Origin: Gemmatimonadota bacterium
Lineage (GTDB): Bacteria; Latescibacterota; UBA2968; UBA8231
Assembly: GCA_018660835.1 (NCBI GenBank)
Contig: JABJJN010000021.1
Coordinates: 118,181-182,180 of the forward strand
Length of the DNA stretch: 64,000 nucleotides
Direction of reading: 5' to 3'
Made by a program: the position numbers and the translations under genes. Each line of letters opens with the position of its first letter. The stretch's first letter is position 1. The notes beneath the pieces were generated by a model. That model ran no database searches. It was given only the letters and a program-made list of their open reading frames with translations, and was not told the DNA's origin. Positions 61,727-64,000 of the stretch are shown piece by piece.

Positions 61727-63937
61727 ATGACCAAAGCTATCAAGCGCTCTGTCTCGTTCGGAATCAGCTTTAGCGTATTTCTCTGCTGCCTCCTGATCGC
61801 CGGACCGAGCACAGCCCAGCCGTTTTTCACCGAGGTGCCAGACGAAGCCTTTCTGGGCCCTCGGCTCTCTGCCCGTGGCGTTGCCTTCGGTGACTATGAC
61901 AATGATGGCCGACCGGATCTTTTTCTCCCGGAGGGGTTTCTGCCTCAGTGGGCCAACAACCGGATTGCCCTGTGGCACAACGAAGGGAATCATCGATTCG
62001 TCCATCAGAACGATGAGATTCAGGCCGACTTCTACAATAGCAAATTCAAGGGAGCAGGATCTGCCTGGGGTGACTACGACAACGACGGCGACCAGGACAT
62101 TTTCGTCTCTGTCGGGGCATGGTTTTCAACCCATCGCAGTCAAAACCTGCTGCTGCGCAACGACCGAGGCATTTTTCATGATGTGGCGTCTGCGGCAGGC
62201 TTGACCGATGTGCTGCCTACTGACAATGCGATCTGGCTGGACTACAACCGGGATGGGTTTCTGGATCTCTATGTGGCGGGTGTTGGATTTGGCATCGACA
62301 TAGGATCGGATGGATGGTTCCTAACCGAAGACGATCCGTCGGTGCGGAACAAGCTCTATCACAACAACGGCGATGGCACCTTTGCGGACGTGACCGCTTC
62401 CATGGGGCTGGACATACAGTTCCAACCAGACGCGGGCGGTACCAACGGCGGTGTGTTGGCTGCCGACGTCAACGACGATGGGTGGCCAGATCTTTATGTC
62501 GCCTCCTTTGACTATGCAAATCGTCTGTTCCTCAGCGATGGTCAAGGAGGATTTCAAGAAGTAAATAGCGGCGTCATCGCTGATGAGGGGGAGGCCCACA
62601 ATGTCGCCAGTGGCGATATCAACAACGATGGTCATCTGGACATCATCATGGCCGCCGGTGGCGGTGGCGGTTCGTTTCGCTCACAAATGCTGCTGAATCT
62701 GGGTGATGGTCAGTTTCTCGATGTCCTGGACGCGAGTGGTTTGTCTGCTTTAGGCAGTGGAGACTTGCGAGGTCCAGGTCTGGCCGACTTCGATAATGAC
62801 GGTGATCTCGATCTGCTGACGGCTCGACCCCATTTTCTCTTCCTGAATGATGGCGATGGACTCTTTGTCGATCAGACATCACAATCCGGCATCAAGAGGA
62901 GCATCTCGACCAGTGTCTCTATTGGAGACTATGATGGGGATGGTTTCCTGGACGTGGTCGCCTCGCAGGGTCGCAACCCAAGTCCTCCGTACCGCTTACT
63001 ATTTAATAACACGGGTAACGCCAATCATTGGCTGCGAGTAGACCTGGTCGGGATCGAGAGCAACCGCGGCGCCATCGGTGCGCGACTGGTAACCCGCAGC
63101 GGAGATCTGCAGCAGATACGAGAGATTTCGGGCGGCACGGGATACGAGCAGAATGAACGGATCGTCCATTTCGGGCTGGCCAACGCCACGATGGTAGATC
63201 GTCTGGAGATCCGTTGGCCTTCAGGTCAGGTCGACGAACTGACCGACATTCCGGCGGACCAGACCATCCGTGTCCTGGAAGGACGCAGCGAGTGGTATCC
63301 GGTGGTGAAGACCGAATGGGAAACGCCGCCGCCTGCATCAGTCATCTCTGGTGAACAGACTGATCTAAGTGTCGTGGTCAGACCCGCATTGTTCGAGCCC
63401 ACGGCGACGATTACCTCCATTGCGGCGGATCTGAGTCGTCTCGGTGGACCTGAGTCGGTGGCCCTCCAGGCAGTAGGGGATGGCACCTATCGTCTCGATC
63501 ACACGATGACGATCGGTGGGCAGAGCGACCATGGCGACATGGAGGTGGTGATTCTGCAGGAAACGTCGCTGGGCGAACACTGGATCAATCTGAGTCGCAG
63601 AGTCGAAGTGCTGGCGCCTGCGACGGCGGTGCTGGAGGATCATGACGCTGCCATTCCCGATGCCTTCGCGCTCTCCCAGAATTACCCGAACCCCTTCAAT
63701 CCTGAAACAACGATCCGCTTCGATCTGCCCACGTCGGGGGATGCGGAGCTGAGTCTGTTCAATCTGTCGGGTCAGCGTGTGGCGACGCTTATCAGTGGTC
63801 TGCGTGAGGCGGGCAGCTACACCCTTCACTGGGATGGCAGAGATGACGCGGGACGGGATCTGGCGTCGGGGATGTATTTCTACCGGCTCGCCGCTGGCGA
63901 TCAGGTGGCGACGCAGAAGCTGATGCTGCTGCGATAG
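61727..63937 (+). CDS. Secreted VCBS/FG-GAP repeat protein with ASPIC/UnbV domain and type-A sorting tail
   Basis: 736 residues. Signal peptide FSVFLCCLLIAGPSTAQ. A beta-propeller of at least seven calcium-binding repeats follows (GDYDNDGRPDLF, GDYDNDGDQDIF, LDYNRDGFLDLY, ADVNDDGWPDLY, GDINNDGHLDII, ADFDNDGDLDLL, GDYDGDGFLDVV). Then an ASPIC/UnbV domain (about 425-510: IGARLVTRSG, RLEIRWPSGQVDEL), a beta domain, and a C-terminal NYPNPFNPETTIRFDLP module ending SGMYFYRLAAGDQ. This is the CRTAC-type layout. The tail is the type IX secretion/FlgD-like sorting signal of FCB bacteria, implying surface display or release. Confidence 0.92.
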   Translation: MTKAIKRSVSFGISFSVFLCCLLIAGPSTAQPFFTEVPDEAFLGPRLSARGVAFGDYDNDGRPDLFLPEGFLPQWANNRIALWHNEGNHRFVHQNDEIQADFYNSKFKGAGSAWGDYDNDGDQDIFVSVGAWFSTHRSQNLLLRNDRGIFHDVASAAGLTDVLPTDNAIWLDYNRDGFLDLYVAGVGFGIDIGSDGWFLTEDDPSVRNKLYHNNGDGTFADVTASMGLDIQFQPDAGGTNGGVLAADVNDDGWPDLYVASFDYANRLFLSDGQGGFQEVNSGVIADEGEAHNVASGDINNDGHLDIIMAAGGGGGSFRSQMLLNLGDGQFLDVLDASGLSALGSGDLRGPGLADFDNDGDLDLLTARPHFLFLNDGDGLFVDQTSQSGIKRSISTSVSIGDYDGDGFLDVVASQGRNPSPPYRLLFNNTGNANHWLRVDLVGIESNRGAIGARLVTRSGDLQQIREISGGTGYEQNERIVHFGLANATMVDRLEIRWPSGQVDELTDIPADQTIRVLEGRSEWYPVVKTEWETPPPASVISGEQTDLSVVVRPALFEPTATITSIAADLSRLGGPESVALQAVGDGTYRLDHTMTIGGQSDHGDMEVVILQETSLGEHWINLSRRVEVLAPATAVLEDHDAAIPDAFALSQNYPNPFNPETTIRFDLPTSGDAELSLFNLSGQRVATLISGLREAGSYTLHWDGRDDAGRDLASGMYFYRLAAGDQVATQKLMLLR

Positions 63938-64000
63938 GATTGACAGTATTCCACCTCGCTCGGTACCGTCCGGGCAAGTTCAACCATGAGGTGGGGATAC

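Overview
This window is about 64 kb of gene-dense DNA of moderately high GC content with no recognisable rRNA, tRNA, CRISPR array, insertion sequence or phage gene. TonB-dependent receptors, lipoprotein signals and HlyD/MacB-type export genes mark a Gram-negative bacterium. The last large protein ends in a YPNPFNPETTI type-A sorting or FlgD-like tail, which is common in the Fibrobacterota-Chlorobi-Bacteroidota (FCB) superphylum. Together with the sulfatase, PhyH dioxygenase, Gfo/Idh, enolase-family and M14 genes, this suggests an uncultured FCB-related lineage (Latescibacterota-like is a guess from gene content only).

Bases 1-12.4 kb, minus strand: repeated signalling cassettes in the order TonB-dependent receptor, YfiR-like periplasmic protein (DUF4154), membrane sensor histidine kinase. 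Two cassettes are complete, and the receptor of a third runs off the left edge. A fourth, PAS-type kinase follows. No separate response regulator is seen. From 12.9 to 19.3 kb lie a GAF-PAS kinase broken in its ATPase domain and joined out of frame to the tail of cheB, a CheR methyltransferase with a CheZ-like C-terminal extension and a FliM/CheZ-type terminal peptide, and a large hybrid kinase (PAS-HisKA-HATPase-REC-Hpt).

19.4-36.2 kb is an accessory metabolic region. It holds a sulfatase and a BlaI-type repressor with a clear promoter/operator, coupled to an M56 (BlaR1-like) membrane protease. The protease carries two tandem copies of a large C-terminal domain in place of the penicillin-binding sensor. 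There are remnants of EgtB and Gfo/Idh genes, an esterase, a GH-like protein, a divergent GH32 protein, a CBS protein, an EamA transporter and an APH-like kinase. A DUF427 gene has an in-frame TGA at a conserved Cys position. An SH3/histidine phosphatase/PCMT-like operon ends the region.

36.4-42.4 kb is a tight five-gene operon: M14 carboxypeptidase, degenerate M14 paralogue, divergent enolase-superfamily protein, PhyH dioxygenase and class V aminotransferase. It looks like a pathway for an unknown amine- or peptide-like substrate. An MbnP-like lipoprotein converges on it.

43.4-49.1 kb is a second tight operon: a CHAD::SMP-30 fusion, an NtrB-like kinase, an NtrC-type sigma-54 activator and a secreted coiled-coil protein. 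Then come a membrane metallophosphoesterase, two SIMPL-domain proteins, an amidohydrolase pair (the second without metal ligands), a Gfo/Idh oxidoreductase and a small metallophosphoesterase.

55.9-61.3 kb, minus strand: a MacB-type ABC export operon with two HlyD-family adaptors, headed by a membrane-anchored unknown and preceded by a promoter overlapped by an inverted repeat. The window ends with a secreted VCBS/FG-GAP-ASPIC/UnbV protein. All functions are assigned from motifs read by eye; no database search was run.
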